From: Amphirosellinia nigrospora
Lineage: Eukaryota; Ascomycota; Sordariomycetes; Xylariales; Xylariaceae
Length of the DNA: 64,000 nucleotides
Direction: 5' to 3'
Assembly: GCA_004123355.1 (NCBI GenBank)
Contig: SCHM01000004.1
Coordinates: 2,356,001 to 2,420,000, forward strand
Shown here piece after piece: positions 49,277 to 62,356 of the stretch (position 1 is its first letter; every line of letters starts with the position of its first letter). The notes below the pieces were generated by a model. That model ran no database searches. It had not been told where the DNA came from and was given only the letters and a program-made list of their open reading frames with translations. The translations under genes and the position numbers were made by a program.

Positions 49277-52200
49277 ATGGATATCGCACTCAGCAGCTCA
49301 ATTGCCCAGGCTGCCATAGCCGGCGGCTGCGTCTTGCTATATCTTGTCCGTATCATATCACCCAAAGGACCACAATGGGCCCGTCCCTTTGCCAAGGAAG
49401 AACTACCTTACGATGGCTCTGTGAAGGGGTGGACGCCTTGGACAACCTCGCTACTAGTCCTGTCTATATTGGGTCTCGTATCGTCCTCGTTGAACCTCTG
49501 CTCACTCTCACTCCATTACCTTAGGCTACTTGATATTGTGCCTTGGGTTGCTAGCTTTTTCATTATTATGGTAGACCTCCCCAAAAAAACATCGAAGACC
49601 TTGCTGGCCCTTTACTTCGCCTCTGTTGTGTGTGGGTTGATCACCCTCACCGCGAACTTCAATCAAACCCATAGGGTTCGCATATTACAGGCAGTAGCTC
49701 CTGGCATGGCGTTAGTAGCTTTGCTTGTCATCTTAGCAATGCCCATGCGCGATCCAGCCCTCGATGACACTGGGATCGCAGGCAATAGAGATTGCCCTAC
49801 GTCGGAATTGAGAAGCCCCGAAGACAAGTTGAGCCTATGGCAATTCATGACTGTCTCTTGGCTATCACCACTTATATCGCGTGGGTATAAAAATCAATTA
49901 AAGGATGAGGACGTGTGGCTTCTTCCTTATGAGTTCCAGCACAAGCAACTACACATGCTATTCCGAGAACTTCAAGGCCCCGTCTGGCTGCGGCTCACTC
50001 TAGCAAATGGTCTCGACGTTTTGATTATTTCGTTTTTAGGCATTATAGAGGCCGCGGCCAACTTATCGGCGCCACTGCTACTACAAAGCTTGCTAGTTTC
50101 CATAGAGAAGGGCCACGAGCACCGGTCAGAATCCATCTATTGGGCATTTGTAATGCTAATCCTACGACTCATTAGCACCCAATCAGGTGTGTTTCGCTTT
50201 GGTTTGGCCGTCGAGCGTATGAGAGGTCTCGCGGAGAGATGATTACCATGGTCTACGCGAAGACACTGGCACGGAAATCTTACGGCCAACAGGTGGACAA
50301 TGCCCAACACCCAGACGACAACGGTGCTGAAAATGGCTGCGATAATGGACGGGAATATGATGACGATGGAACTGGTATTGCTGATAGGAAACCCCTTACT
50401 AGGCCGCAAATCCAAGGCAAGTTGCTTCGAGCGAATACTCAAATTTCTAAAGCTGCGCAAGCCAGGCCCACTCAAGAAAACCAAGAGTTCCCTCAACAAC
50501 CGGCAACGATGGGCAAAATTCTTAATTTGATGAAGTCGGACGTTTATGAGGTAGCACAGCGCTTCTGGGATTTCGCCGGGCTCATCACTACCCCTCTACA
50601 ATTAGCCCTCTCGTTTGTTTTCCTCTGGAAGTTGCTTGGTTGGTCTTGTCTTCTCGGCTTGGCATGGTTTATTCTGCTCCAGCTTTTAAACGCAGGTTGC
50701 ATCCGACGACTGTATCTCAACGAGAAGCTCCGTCGGACTGCATCTGACGTGAGGATTAATGCTACGTCGCAGTTCATCGAAGCCATACGACCCCTACGAT
50801 GGTATGACTGGCAGCATAGATGGCTCGACACCATTATGAGTTCGCGTGCTGCCGAGTTGCATCTGAGAATCGTCACAGGTCTATGGAGCATTGCGATCAG
50901 TGCTACTAACCTATCTGGCAGCACGCTTTTTCCTGTGTTTACATTCTTCGCCTACACATACATCGCCAAACGGCCCCTAACGGTAGACACGGCCTTCCCT
51001 GCTCTGCAGCTATTCACAATGCTAGAAACAAGCTTGAAAGAGATACCAAACTTGGTGACAGTGCTTCTCAATGCATATGTCTCATTGGATCGTATCGAGT
51101 CATTCATGGCAGAGCCAAACAAGGAGGAAAACGATTCTAATGACTCGACGCCTGACGTCGAATTTCAAGACGCAACCTTTGCGTGGCCTACTAACCACAA
51201 AACGGTCCTGAAGAATCTGAATCTCCGTTTTACTACGGGACTTTCTATTGTATGTGGAAAAGTCGGCGCAGGGAAAACTGCCCTGCTCCAAGCTAGTAAG
51301 TAATATTCAAGTGCTCGCCTCTCCTAGATTTCTTTCCTTGTCTTATTCGTGATCCGATTAAGCCCCTTTCAGGATGATGCCCTTGTGCTACAAGCTTTGA
51401 TTACTCTCTAAGAACCCGAAGACTTCCTAAATAAGGGCTATTACTAATTATCAGCGCCATCACAGTACTTGGCGACCTGGACAGAGTTGCAGGCGGTTGT
51501 GTCGTGCCCGATCAAATGGTAGGCTACTGCGCTCAGTCGCCGTGGCTCCAAAATATGAGCATTCGAGACAACATTCTATTTAACTTCCCCTATGACCCAG
51601 CTAGGTATAAGAAGGTAGTAGATGCCTGCGCCCTCACGCCTGATCTTGCGAGCTTCTCGCATGGAGACTTGTCAGATATTGGCGAGAACGGCATTGGTCT
51701 CTCAGGCGGTCAGAAGGCGCGGGTAGCCTTAGCCAGAGCTGTCTATAGCACCTCGCGCATTCTGCTTCTCGACGATCCCCTTGCCGCACTCGACCATGGT
51801 ACAGCCGAGTCCATTGTACGCAAGCTGTTTCAAGGGCCCTTGATGGAAGGTCGTACCGTGATCCTCGTCACACATCGGGTGGACCTTTGCGCTCATCTTG
51901 CTGATCAGTTCGTCGAGATCGACAAAGGGCATGCTCGCATTCTAGACGGGGACGAGATTTCTCAAGAGATCAACATACTGGCTAAGGAGCAGGAGGCACT
52001 GAAACCGGCACAAGAGGAGGATGGGCACACGACAACTGAGGACGAAAACGATACCGCCATACCGGATAAATTTATTACAGATGAACACCGAGCATCTGGC
52101 GGCATTGTGGCTAGAATTTATTGGGTTTACATCAAGGCTGGGAAGGTAAGGTGGTGGATGGTAGTGATAGGCTTATTCTCAGCTTTCCGGTTCACCCGAA

Positions 52201-53953
52201 TATTCAACGCGTGGTTTCTGAAAGCCTGGGGCGAGGGATACCCGTCTGCAGAAGCGTTCGTCCTCACTAGTTTGGGTCTTGGAGATGGAATATTTGACAA
52301 ACTCCCAAGTCCCGCCGACAACGTTACGCCTTGGCTTGTGGGTTACGCCGCCTTGGGTTTGACTATGACCGTCTTTTATACACTTACGCAATGTGGCCTG
52401 CTCTTGATATTGTACTTGGCAGCCAAGAACTTGTTTGGTAGAGTTTTGCACCGAGTCAGTAGTGCCACTTTCCGATTCTACGACACTACACCCGTTGGGC
52501 GTCTGATGAACCGGTTGACGGCGGACATAGGAATGCTGGATGGAGGGATGATAGCGCCACTGCAAGACGTCACATTCTGGTCGATTAACTGGCTCACCAG
52601 CATGATCGTGATTGCGTCCCTTACCCCCACGTTTTTTATATTCGCGCTTGCCATGAGCTTGTGGTTCATATACATTTTCAACCTCTTTATCCCAACATCC
52701 CAAAGCCTGAGGCGACTCGAAATGGTATCACTGTCCCCTCTAATGTCCAACTTCGGCATTTTGTTGAGGCCTAGGAACAATACGGGCCTTCAAGGCACAA
52801 CCACATTTCCAAAACAAAAACATTGTCATCACAGACGCTTTCCAGAAAATGGATCACTTCTATTGGAGTCTACAGGCATGGTTACAGTACCGATTCGATG
52901 CCATCTCGGCGGTATCAACATTTAGCCTGGTGTTGCTGTCACTATACCAGGGCCTATCACCGGGCTTGACAGCCTTCGTCCTCGCCACCGCATCGCAGTT
53001 TGTTGATGCAACACACGCGCTTTGCAGAGCATACGGAAAGCTACAGATGGATTTCGTATCTGTGGAGCGTGTCGTGGAACTACTCGATCTGGAAGAGGAA
53101 CCTTCTGGGTACCTTGACCCTCCGTCAAACTGGCCATCCTATAGCGACTCCATCACCTTCGACAAGTGTAAGTATTTCTTGCGACCGTTTTCTTATTTGG
53201 AATCTTCAGAAGTTGGAAGCTTTTTTTTTTTCAGCCTGGAGCTATATCTTGAAAGCGTTCTACGCTTCCGATTTACTTGCAGACTACACTTGCAATAAAG
53301 ATAACTAATACTCAAAGTGATACAGAACCCTCAAGTATGCCCCGCATCTAGACCCTTCCTTAGAAGATGTGTCCTTCAGCATTCCCGGCGGAGCAACCTG
53401 CGCGGTGCTAGGTCGCACGGGCTCGGGCAAATCAACCCTCGCACTCGCGCTCCTCGCGACGATGCACCCGGAGCACGGTACCATCCGCGTTGGCGACATC
53501 GACATCTCGCAAGTCGACGTACACGCCTGGCGCCAGCGGATCAGCTTCGTTGCGCAAGACCCGGTGCTATTCCCAGGCACGCTGCGCGACAACCTCGACC
53601 CGCTGCAGCTGCACAGCGACGCCGAGTGCGAGGCGGCGCTGCACAGGATCCTCGGCCCGGGTGGGCGCTGGACTCGCACGTCGACGACGGCGGCAAGAAC
53701 CTCAGCCAGGGCCAGCGGCAGCTCGTGGCATCGGGCGTGCCGTCCTCCGACGGAGCCCCGTCATCATCCTCGACGAGGCCACGGCGTCCATCGATAAGGG
53801 GCTGCCCTCGCCATCCAGGACGTCCTCCGTGACGAGCTCGCCCAGAGTACCGTCATCACCATCGCGCATCGCCTGGAGGCCGTGCGTGATGCGGACTACT
53901 TCATTAGACTTGATGCGGGACGGGTGGTTGAGGCCGGTCCCGCTCAGTCGTGA
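49277..53953 (+). CDS. ABCC-type full ABC transporter (MRP/YOR1-Ybt1-like)
   Basis: ATP-driven exporter of conjugates or xenobiotics in the plasma or vacuolar membrane; substrate unknown. The ATG at 49277 starts an N-terminal membrane domain of several helices, as in long MRPs. TMD1 follows, then NBD1 with Walker A GKVGAGKTAL, signature LSGGQKAR and Walker B ILLLDDPLAALD, with Asp where the catalytic Glu would be. TMD2 contains TTPVGRLMNRLTADI and GTIRAFKAQPHF. NBD2 has GRTGSGKSTL, LSQGQRQL and VIILDEATASID with Glu, then TIAHRLEAVRDADY. This asymmetry is typical of ABCC. The best intron is 51296-51465; another lies near 53.17-53.33 kb. Frames shift near 50180, 52765 and three times between 53660 and 53810, so the ORF is discontinuous although all motifs survive. 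NBD2 is far GC-richer than the rest. Confidence 0.93.
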
Positions 53954-56244
53954 GACATTTGCAATTAGTAGCTGGGGATATTTTTGGATATTACACGAGA
54001 AGAAATGAATATATAGATGAGACCATGTGGATAAACATATATGGACAATTGTTGGTGGAATATTTAACGTATGTAGAGGTAGTTTGATCACGAATACTAA
54101 GATGATTGATGCAGTTGCTGCTAGGAATATTACCCTCCCCCCTATAATTATTAGATACGTGCTTTGGTTTAGGAAGCATTGGTAGGTCTTTAAATGGCAA
54201 AGGATGTCATCCGACTGCTCGCCCGCGCCTTCCCTATATCTAGGCTCTTATACACCCACTCTATAGTTTTGGGGGCGCAGCTGGAGAGTTTTTGAAGTGT
54301 AGAGATCAACGATAGGTATCTCGCATATCAGAAAAGGGTTCGCGGAGGACGAAGGGCCAGATGGCGTTGAGCTGCCTTGGGAAAACCGTAGCACAACATA
54401 ATCAATATTTATCAGTTATATATCAGGACATTGCTATTAATCAAATGACTTATCATGACATTACTATTTCAAATGACTTATCACACTAGACCATGCGCCA
54501 CAATATCCATGTGTAACCACAGTTGTGACAGATCATCGGTGCCGGACAGCAAAAATGGGTGGCATGCCGGGGCCCGGGGCTAATTGAGACTGGTTTCTTT
54601 ATAGACCCGAGACAGAGCACGATATATATTATTAAAGCGACTTTGCAGCATTATGATAAGTTACTTGAGAATCACCGCTGCTTCAATCATTTTGAATTGG
54701 GGTTGTTGGAAGATGGGGCGAAGCTTTGCCTTTAACTATCTATCTAAGGTAGGTGCTAGGAGAAATTGGGCAAGTTGGCGACGGGTGTACGGAGCTGAGT
54801 ATTATGACAATGTAGTGAATACAGGCTATTTAGAGAAAGTCTACTTATATCTTGCTTCTCGTATTATGGCGCAAGGATCGGGGTCGGGGGGTCATGCATC
54901 TTACCTCTGAGACATAAATTAGGTACCGGTGTTCGGATCATCTACGATGAATATATCAAAGTATTTAAAAAGCAGATAGTGTGAAGCACTAACGCTAGAT
55001 ATTATTATACTAACTGTATTTAGCTAGATAGTTATTACTTAGTGTACTTCCTGGCACCTGCATCTTATACTTGGCAGCTGCAAAGATCTAGACAGCTGCG
55101 TACAAATCATGATGTTATTCATTTCTCTCACAAAAAACGCAAGTGACCGCCATTCTTGTCCACCAAGTTGTGTTACCAAGGGCCAAGGGCCTGCATCCAC
55201 GGCTCTGTAGGGGTCGGAGGTTGTGGCTTCTTCCAGAGTGATTAATTATAGGCAAGCAACACTAACCAATGACAACGTAGGGCTGGTCTGAAATAAGTAA
55301 TTGGTAAACACCTTCTACTTTAGTCTTGCTCTAGAAAGAGGCCAAATATATAAAGCAAGCATCTATGATGTTCGCACACTTTTAGGCCTACCGAAGCATT
55401 GGTATAGCAAGATGGTGCCTACCTATGCAACTTGAAGTATCGTACCTAGTATTCATCCGGACATTAACCCGAAGCTTTTAAGGTAGGTAGCACAATGTAG
55501 GCCCCCGTTATGCATGAGCATGCTAGCTTATTATTTGCCAATCTTTTACTAGACTAGGCAGTATAACCGTTATTGTAGCCAATTAAAAGCACAGGAATTA
55601 TAAATATATGGGCTGTACCATGTTTTAAGTGAAATATCCCATATAAAATGCAGCTGCCCGTGGTTTTTTGTAATTAACACTAATAACAGAAAGTAAATCC
55701 AAACTAAAAATTTACCTTACCTTCCGGCCTACTTCTAATACATGCCCCCTTTTAATTCGCCTTTGTATCTTCTACAGCATCCGTGTCTTAGGTATCCAAA
55801 TTGATCCCGGAGGGGCATATGAGCTTTGCAGACTGTCGGTAACTATATAAGTTAGTGGTCTTGCAGTCATAACTTGCAGCAAACAAGTCGCTCTCACTCT
55901 ATGTACAGTTCCTCTTCAGCAATTACTCGCAGTTGAGCCCTTTGGTTGCAGCTACCTATTTTATCCTTGGTACTGACTCGAAGCAACGCGCATGACGAGG
56001 GGAAAAGGCAAGCAGCACGCCGAAGCAGATTTAACAATACCAAGCGCTTGCCTGTCTCCCTAAGGAAGGTAGCTAGCTATCTTGGTATCTTGCAATGAGC
56101 AAGCTTTATAAGTGACGGTCTGGTTGCTGTGGATGTGAGACTTCGACTCCACTTCAAACCTCAACCCTCCACTCACTTAGGCGCTCTAGAGTCTAGAGAT
56201 TTGCGTATACCCAGAATTCCGTTTGAACTTACTTCGCAACAAAC
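53954..56244. other. 2.3-kb AT-richer spacer
   Basis: No gene recognised; the frame at 54653-54910 (+) has no family mark. It includes the ABC transporter 3' region, a short direct repeat at 54427-54483 and scattered TAGGTA words near 55480. Confidence 0.5.
54427..54483 (+). repeat. Short direct duplication
   Basis: GACATTGCTATTAATCAAAT plus GACTTATCA (54427-54455) is repeated immediately at 54457-54483, with one substitution and a few missing bases. A local tandem duplication in non-coding AT-rich DNA. Confidence 0.8.
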
Positions 56245-58866
56245 ATGATGACGGCATCAGCCCCAGATCCAGTACCAGCAATGGCAATGGCAACGGCAAC
56301 GGCAAGCCCAGTGCCGAGCTCGCGTCGGGCCTCGCTGGCGGCGGCACGGGATATGTCGCACACTCCAGGACCTACCATAGTACAGCCTCAACCGCCAGAG
56401 ACCGTGCCAAACGGCGTTTATGTCAATAATGTAGATGTAGATGATAAGGAAGCTACATCTCATACTGCAACTCCCGCAACGGAGTTAGCACGAACGCCAT
56501 CTAGGACACCGCCATCACTAACATCAGCGCCACCACCATCGGCGCAACCACCATCGGCACAACCACCGTCAACACTACCACCGCCAATGCAGCCACTACC
56601 GGCACAGCCACCATCAGCAATGCCATTCTCAGAGCAACAAATGTCAACACAACCTCTGCTAGCAAGATCACCGTCCGCTGGGCTGCCATTAGCGGAACTA
56701 CCATCGACACAACCGCCACCGGCACAGATGCCATTAATGCATTCACAAGTAGTCGAACCATCAGTGCCATCTGGGGCAACGCAACCTGGCATGCCGCATT
56801 ATGTTCAAAAATATCGGCACAAGTTCTACCGACTTCGCTCTTCGAACACGGCTTCTCCTTTAAATGCAGTTCCTCCTTCAGAACCTCCACCACCACCTTC
56901 CAACAAGCCCGGGAAATGAGCGGGGTCCTTAAGAGGTTCCCCTCCCCGAGGTTGATTATGAGAATCAGATCCCGGGATTCGCTAGGGATCTGTCTCTCCT
57001 AGCAGATACTATTCAACGGTCATGCCCAGAAGCTGTTCGGAGAGTTGTCAGGGATCGTTGGGAGAAATGTATAATGGGTAGCGAGTTTCATCACGCCTTC
57101 GTTGTAAGCTCATCACATACCCTTCTCCTTATTAATCCTCCAAGTCCACTAGTTATTAAAAATTTCCAAATATGAACTTGAGTGGTGGTTTATACACTAA
57201 CTTGATCACAGCTGAATGCGATAATCCATCATGCAAGTGGTGTCATCATGCGCCGTGCCGTGCGAGATTTTGGCCGAAAGATGGTAGCCGAGGCTAAAGA
57301 AGAGATTACAGGTCATTTAGGACCTCAAGATTTGGATGACATCGCTCCTCTGATCTTTGAAAAATGCAGTGAACAGTTCCTAGATAGGGCGCTGGAACAT
57401 CGCCTGAAAACTATCGATGCCCGGTCTTTGATTAATGCTCTTGCCCGAGCTGAGCGCCTTGGGTACACAAATAGTGACGTATTAGAGAACAGACAAGAGA
57501 ACAGACAAGAGAGGGTAGTTCCTACTGCTCAAATGCACAGCCCTGAAGTTGCATATATCAACCCAGTTACCAGCTCGCAAACTCAACAGCCACCTGCTGC
57601 TCCCATACCCGCGATGCTGCCTTTCCAGTCTGCGCAAAACGCGCCTCCTTCAACTGATCTCAAGTGCAGACTATGTTGGAAAGAATTCAAACATACAAAA
57701 CCGTATGAATATGTGAGTTTCCGAAAAACATCGTTACTCATCGAGCTCAACCTAATCCGAGATAGCACGTAGCAAAACAGCTATGTACGAAACCGGCATC
57801 CGAGGTTGAGCACCATGCGTGGTGGTGCGATACCTGTGGTGCAGGATTTACAACCAAGTCCGGTCAACAATATGTGAGTCGCAGTCATCCACGCGCATAT
57901 TCTTAAAACAGATACTGATGGGTTTTGGTAGCACACCGCCAACGCAGTATGTGGTGTTCACACCACTGCAGCAGCAACACCTAGACCTCAAGCAACAACG
58001 CCCAAGTCTGAGGTGCCCCCGCCGATCAACTATGCTCACCATCCCGTTGCCGTTGCCGTGACACAGTTACCGCCAAATCCTCCTCAACCTTATGCGACAC
58101 CTAATCGGCTAAATGTCAACTTTACGGGAACACCAAGTTCATCACAAGATGACCCTTATGGCCATCTTACTCCGCAGCAGAGAAATGAGTTAGATGAAGA
58201 GTTACGACAGGCAGAAATAAACTATGCCCCACGTTTCCGGGAGGCAGAGGGAATTCCTGAGCCTTTAGCGCGGAAAAATAAGCTAGAGTCGTTGCAAAAT
58301 ACGTTTAGTACCAACAAAGTATGATCAGGAAGAAGTATGGGGTCCGCTTGAGGGTGAGGCGTACCCGAGCAGAAATTGACGAAGAGAAATCCCGGTTGGG
58401 TCGCAAGCACGGACTCAGCTCACCGAACGGTATGGCTAGCACGCCTTCTGTTAAACGCCAGAGAAGTGATGGTGCATCTAATAGTATTGGTGGGCCTTCG
58501 TATGTCAGCCATAGCCCCCAAATCTACGCGCCTATTCCTCCGGCTACAAACCATTTGTCAATATCTCAGATGAATAATTCAGGCCTGGGTGGTTCAGCAG
58601 CTACAGCTGCTACAACAGACCCAACCGTACCCTTAACTTCGACTCAGTTACCTTCTACCGAACCAAAACCGGCACAAAACAGTCTGTCGTCATTGCAGCG
58701 AAAAGGCTACAGGGTTTCGTCACATGTAGGACAAACGAGTCGACCGATTTCTGCCAGCCCGGCCCCGCGGAGGGGCTCGGCGGCTACGCCAGTGGTACTC
58801 GACGATGACTCTACGGACACGGAGGAAGATATTCCCGCCACTCTCCCCCCAAGGAAAGTCTCCTGA
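56245..58866 (+). CDS. Conserved-looking protein with two C2HC zinc-finger-like motifs
   Basis: About 800 aa; I do not recognise a named family. The ATG at 56245 starts a long disordered Pro/Ser/Gln/Ala-rich region (PPSAQPPSAQPP). After a frame shift near 56900-56945 come a helical block (ADTIQRSCPEAVRRVVRDRW, then NAIIHHASGVIMRRAVRDFG across the intron 57104-57211) and LEHRLKTIDARSLINALARA. Two fingers of identical spacing follow, CX2C-X12-H-X5-C: CRLCWKEF...YEY|HVAKQLC and CDTCGAGF...QQY|HTANAVC. An intron (57713-57765; 57874-57931) falls at the bar in each. The C-terminus has LTPQQRNELDEELRQAEINY, then KKYGVRLRVRRTRAEID and a Ser-rich, acidic tail. One base seems missing at 58316-58318. 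A nuclear DNA- or chromatin-related role is inferred only from the fingers and basic patches. Confidence 0.8.
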
Positions 58867-60149
58867 GCGATGGACGAAACTACGCTTGTTATTCTTGCGA
58901 TAACAAAGTCTAATTTTGCGAGGCGTTGATGCGGAAAAGTTCTGGCTGGCCCATTTGTAGGAATACCGGGTTTCTGATGAGGAAGAGCGAACAAAGACGA
59001 CCTGACGGGTGTAAAATTTGGCGAGGATATGACTTTTGAAAGACGGTGCACAAAATAATCTTGACGCGGTGTGGCGAGATTCTATTTAATCCTGCTCCTT
59101 GGAAGGTAGCCACGACGGATACATTTTCATAGAAAGGGAAGTAGTGATGGAACACTCTTAGCCCTGAACTAACTATGCCTGGGGTTTTATGAATTTGCAT
59201 TCTCCGGAAATGAATCACCCCTCTTCTATCACGGGCTGGTGGCATATTCTTAACTTGCTTTGGTAGATAGCTCCATCCACATACCTACAGTCTAGACGTC
59301 TTGCAAATAAAAAACAGCTAATTACTTACCCTTGGCATGTATCTGGTTGAAATAGATAACGAATGCTGCAAATTGACAAGCTGAGGCATTAGACGTACGG
59401 CCAGATTTTATTTGAATTTAGGTATCTACCGAAACTGTACAAACTGAGCAAGCCCATCCGCATGCTATATACAGACACCTATCCCGTATGCGCGAGCTCT
59501 TATCTCTTGTTCTTCTCGTTCTCTTTTTTTACATGCACGCGCGCACCCGCACATATAATCGTACATTCTTCCTCATAAGAGTAGCTCGTGCTATATAACC
59601 CGTCTTTTACGAATGTAGAGATGATAGGGTCGATGGTTTGCCTCACGAGGTGGTCTTTCCACCCCATCGTCACACCACTGGCAACCAACATCTCAGGAGC
59701 AATTTCCCGTCCAACTTAGTCAGAAGCCATTTATAGCCCAGAGAATTGTTTCGTATACCGGGAACGGGAAATGTGTGTATGTATTGACTGGCCCGGCCGA
59801 GCATGGCTACCTCGGCCTCTGTTTTGGTTCGGGGCAGACAAGTAAAGACTTATATATCACAAAGGCTTTATCGTCATTAAAAAAACACGTCGTCCAGCTT
59901 TCTCAACGCGCCATTATAAAACAGTGGCACGTCCTTATCGTGGTCGAGGCGCAGGTACCGACCGGGGAAAAAGAGAAAATCTTTACAAATACGCAGTAAA
60001 AATGAAATGGGTATCGGCATTCCGGCTGCATGGTCAAGATATATCGTCTCGCTATCCTCCAAATGTTGTTGGCTGGTCTCAGGCCTGCTTCAGACTTGTA
60101 GAATGCACACGTCGGTCTTCAGGAATTTCACCCCCTGTTAACTAACGTC
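58867..60149. other. Convergent spacer, 1.3 kb
   Basis: Between the 3' ends of the C2HC gene (+) and the disordered-protein gene (-). No gene seen. Confidence 0.6.
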
Positions 60150-62356
60150 CTAGTTTGTAACTCTCCTAACCCAGAGGGTGGTGGGCTCGTACTCGGCATC
60201 GCGGTCGAGGCGTTTATAGGCACGGTGAAGCTTGAGGCCCAACTCATAGGATTGGCGCTCAACATCAGCCAGCTCGGTACGCAAGACCTCGACCTTGCGC
60301 TTCTCCTCCTCGCGCTTGCGCACGACGGCCTGGGACGCCAGGATATTATCCGTCGGCATCATCTCCGTCATCTTGCGAATCGCCGTGTTGATGTTGATGC
60401 GGCGATTCCCCAGTGCCTCGAGCTGTGCGTTGAGCTCCGTCACCCGGTCCTTGGCGGACGCCTCTGGGGGTGCCGGCGGTAGAGACTTGTCGAGCGAAAA
60501 CAGATGCTACGCTTAGTGTCGAGTGATTCCCCTCTTGTCAAACCGCGTGGCTCCGAAGGCCGAGACGTCGTCGCTGTTGTTACTGTTGAGGTAGTGTAAA
60601 AGGGCGATTCTAGGTTGATCTTCACAGGTTCGGAAGGGGTTAACCTCGGTGAGCCTTCGTAACCTGAGACGATAGGCCGTCCACGGCTGAGTATCGATAC
60701 TTCTGGCGTCGAGTTCGGGGCAGGGGTAGGTGTGTTTAGCTGAGAGGGTGTAGGCAATGCTGGTACATCTTCAATGGGGCTAGCCCTGGGGGTAGATGTA
60801 TGATTTGATGTGGCATATGTAGTGATACTGAAACGGGAGGGTGGTTGCGTCGGGTCGCCAGAAGGACCCCCGGTATGAGCTTTCGGGTCAGCACCATCGC
60901 GTTGCAAATATTCGGATGGCGTAGGAGACTCGGGGTGTTGCCCGGATGGCACCCTAGCAGGCTTCCTACGTATTGCCTTGTCGTTTGAGGCAACCCGTAG
61001 CCTTTGTTGCGAAGACACCGGAGCGGCTGGCCCTTGTACTTGTGGTCGGTTTGCTCGGATAGAATTCTCGGAAAGGGGAGGGGTTGGATATGGTGATGGA
61101 GAATTCGCGGTAACAGCAGGCGACTGCGGTTGTTGTGCTGAAGATGACGCGCTCGGAAACGTAATAGTATCCTGATCAAGTGCGGCGCTATGTAGTGGTG
61201 ATGAAGTTGCTCCAGATCCATTAGACTCAATAGGAGATAACACCGGAAGGCCTTGGTTAGGCCTCTTGGCGCTCCTCGGTGGAATTCTCAAAGGCGTAAC
61301 AAGCTTATTATCCTTCACCGGCGGGACAATCGCTGTTCGGCCGCTGGCTCCTCGCCATTCTGGCCGCGGCGCTGGTGCGGGTTGCGGACTAGGGCTGGTT
61401 GGTCGCGTGCGACGTAGTCGATCGCGAAGGGAGGTTAAATTCGGTGGCGAGGCCCTGTTTTCAGTAGACGACGGTATAGAATCTGGTTGATGCGCAAGGC
61501 CGTGGGCATACTCCTGCGGGTTCACCTGGGAGGGGCGGCCCTTGGTACTGGTTGTGGGCTCACCAGTCCTGGGATCCAGCGCACGTCGTGGCCATGGGGG
61601 CGTGGAGGCGTGGTTCGGTCGCGTGACTTGGATTCGCGTAGAGCGTTCATAGCGGCATCCGAGTTCTTTCTACGCTCGCGGCGCATCATCGGTATATTGC
61701 TCCGTGCCTCGGTCTTCTTCGGGGTGACCTGGCGCTCCTGGGCGAACGGGGATGTTTCCGGGGCCTCGTCAATAGGAGAGACATCTCCAGGATTGGGCCT
61801 GAAACAAGGCACGAGGTCAGCGCTATCACAATGCGTTTTGACAATATCCCAGTTCCTTGCACGAAGCGCGAAACCCCTTGAAAATCACAATGTTGTATCT
61901 ATCCATGTTTCGAACGAAGGGGTATAAGGCGTCCAAATCTGATGCAGCGAGGGTAGCTAACATCATGAGCGAAGCGCCGCAGACATTAACCAGACCCAAA
62001 ACAGCGCCCGCAGCCTCTCATATTCCATTTCACGAGACAGACCATAAATTCTCTTTATCCCTTTCGACAGCATCATGTATAAGGAAATCATAATCGCTTA
62101 CCCTGCCCTCGGCGAAGCAATGTCGGGTGAACTTGGCGGCGATATCTCGAGCGGGTCATGGTAAGCCACATCGTTTCTTAATTGACGAGCTGCGAAATCG
62201 GCGGCCTCGGCGACGGCTGCGAATAAACGGACGACGCTGGGCGGCCGTAGAACGAGTCGCGTTCAGAGTTTCGGCCGGTCGGGGGTGCTTGCGCGGGGGT
62301 ACTGACAGGTAACTTGAACTCTGCTGTTGTGTGCTGCCATACCGCGGTGTCAGCAT
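60150..62356 (-). CDS. Disordered protein with conserved C-terminal coiled coil, unknown function
   Basis: The ATG at 62356 opens MLTPRYGSTQQQSSS. A long Pro/Ser/Thr-rich, charged region follows (SPPSSPDIASPRAG; MMRRERRKNSDAAMNALRES; SLRDRLRRTRPTSPSPQP). An intron of about 300 bp (roughly 62103-61802, GGTAAGC...TTTCAG) lies after PRAG. The C-terminal 110 residues are quite different: a heptad-like coiled coil, KDRVTELNAQLEALGNRR, then REEEKRKVEVLRTELADVER, ending YKRLDRDAEYEPTTLWVRRV. Such a compact tail on a disordered body is usually the functional part. Frame breaks occur twice near 62220-62320, at 61576-61577 (a G pair short on this strand) and at 60497-60500 (a T run short on this strand). 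Restoring these links all segments. I know no function. Confidence 0.76.

Noticed and set aside
56257-56896. Minus-strand Gly/Ala/Val-rich frames
   Set aside because: Antisense shadows of the Pro/Ser/Gln-rich N-terminus of the C2HC protein.
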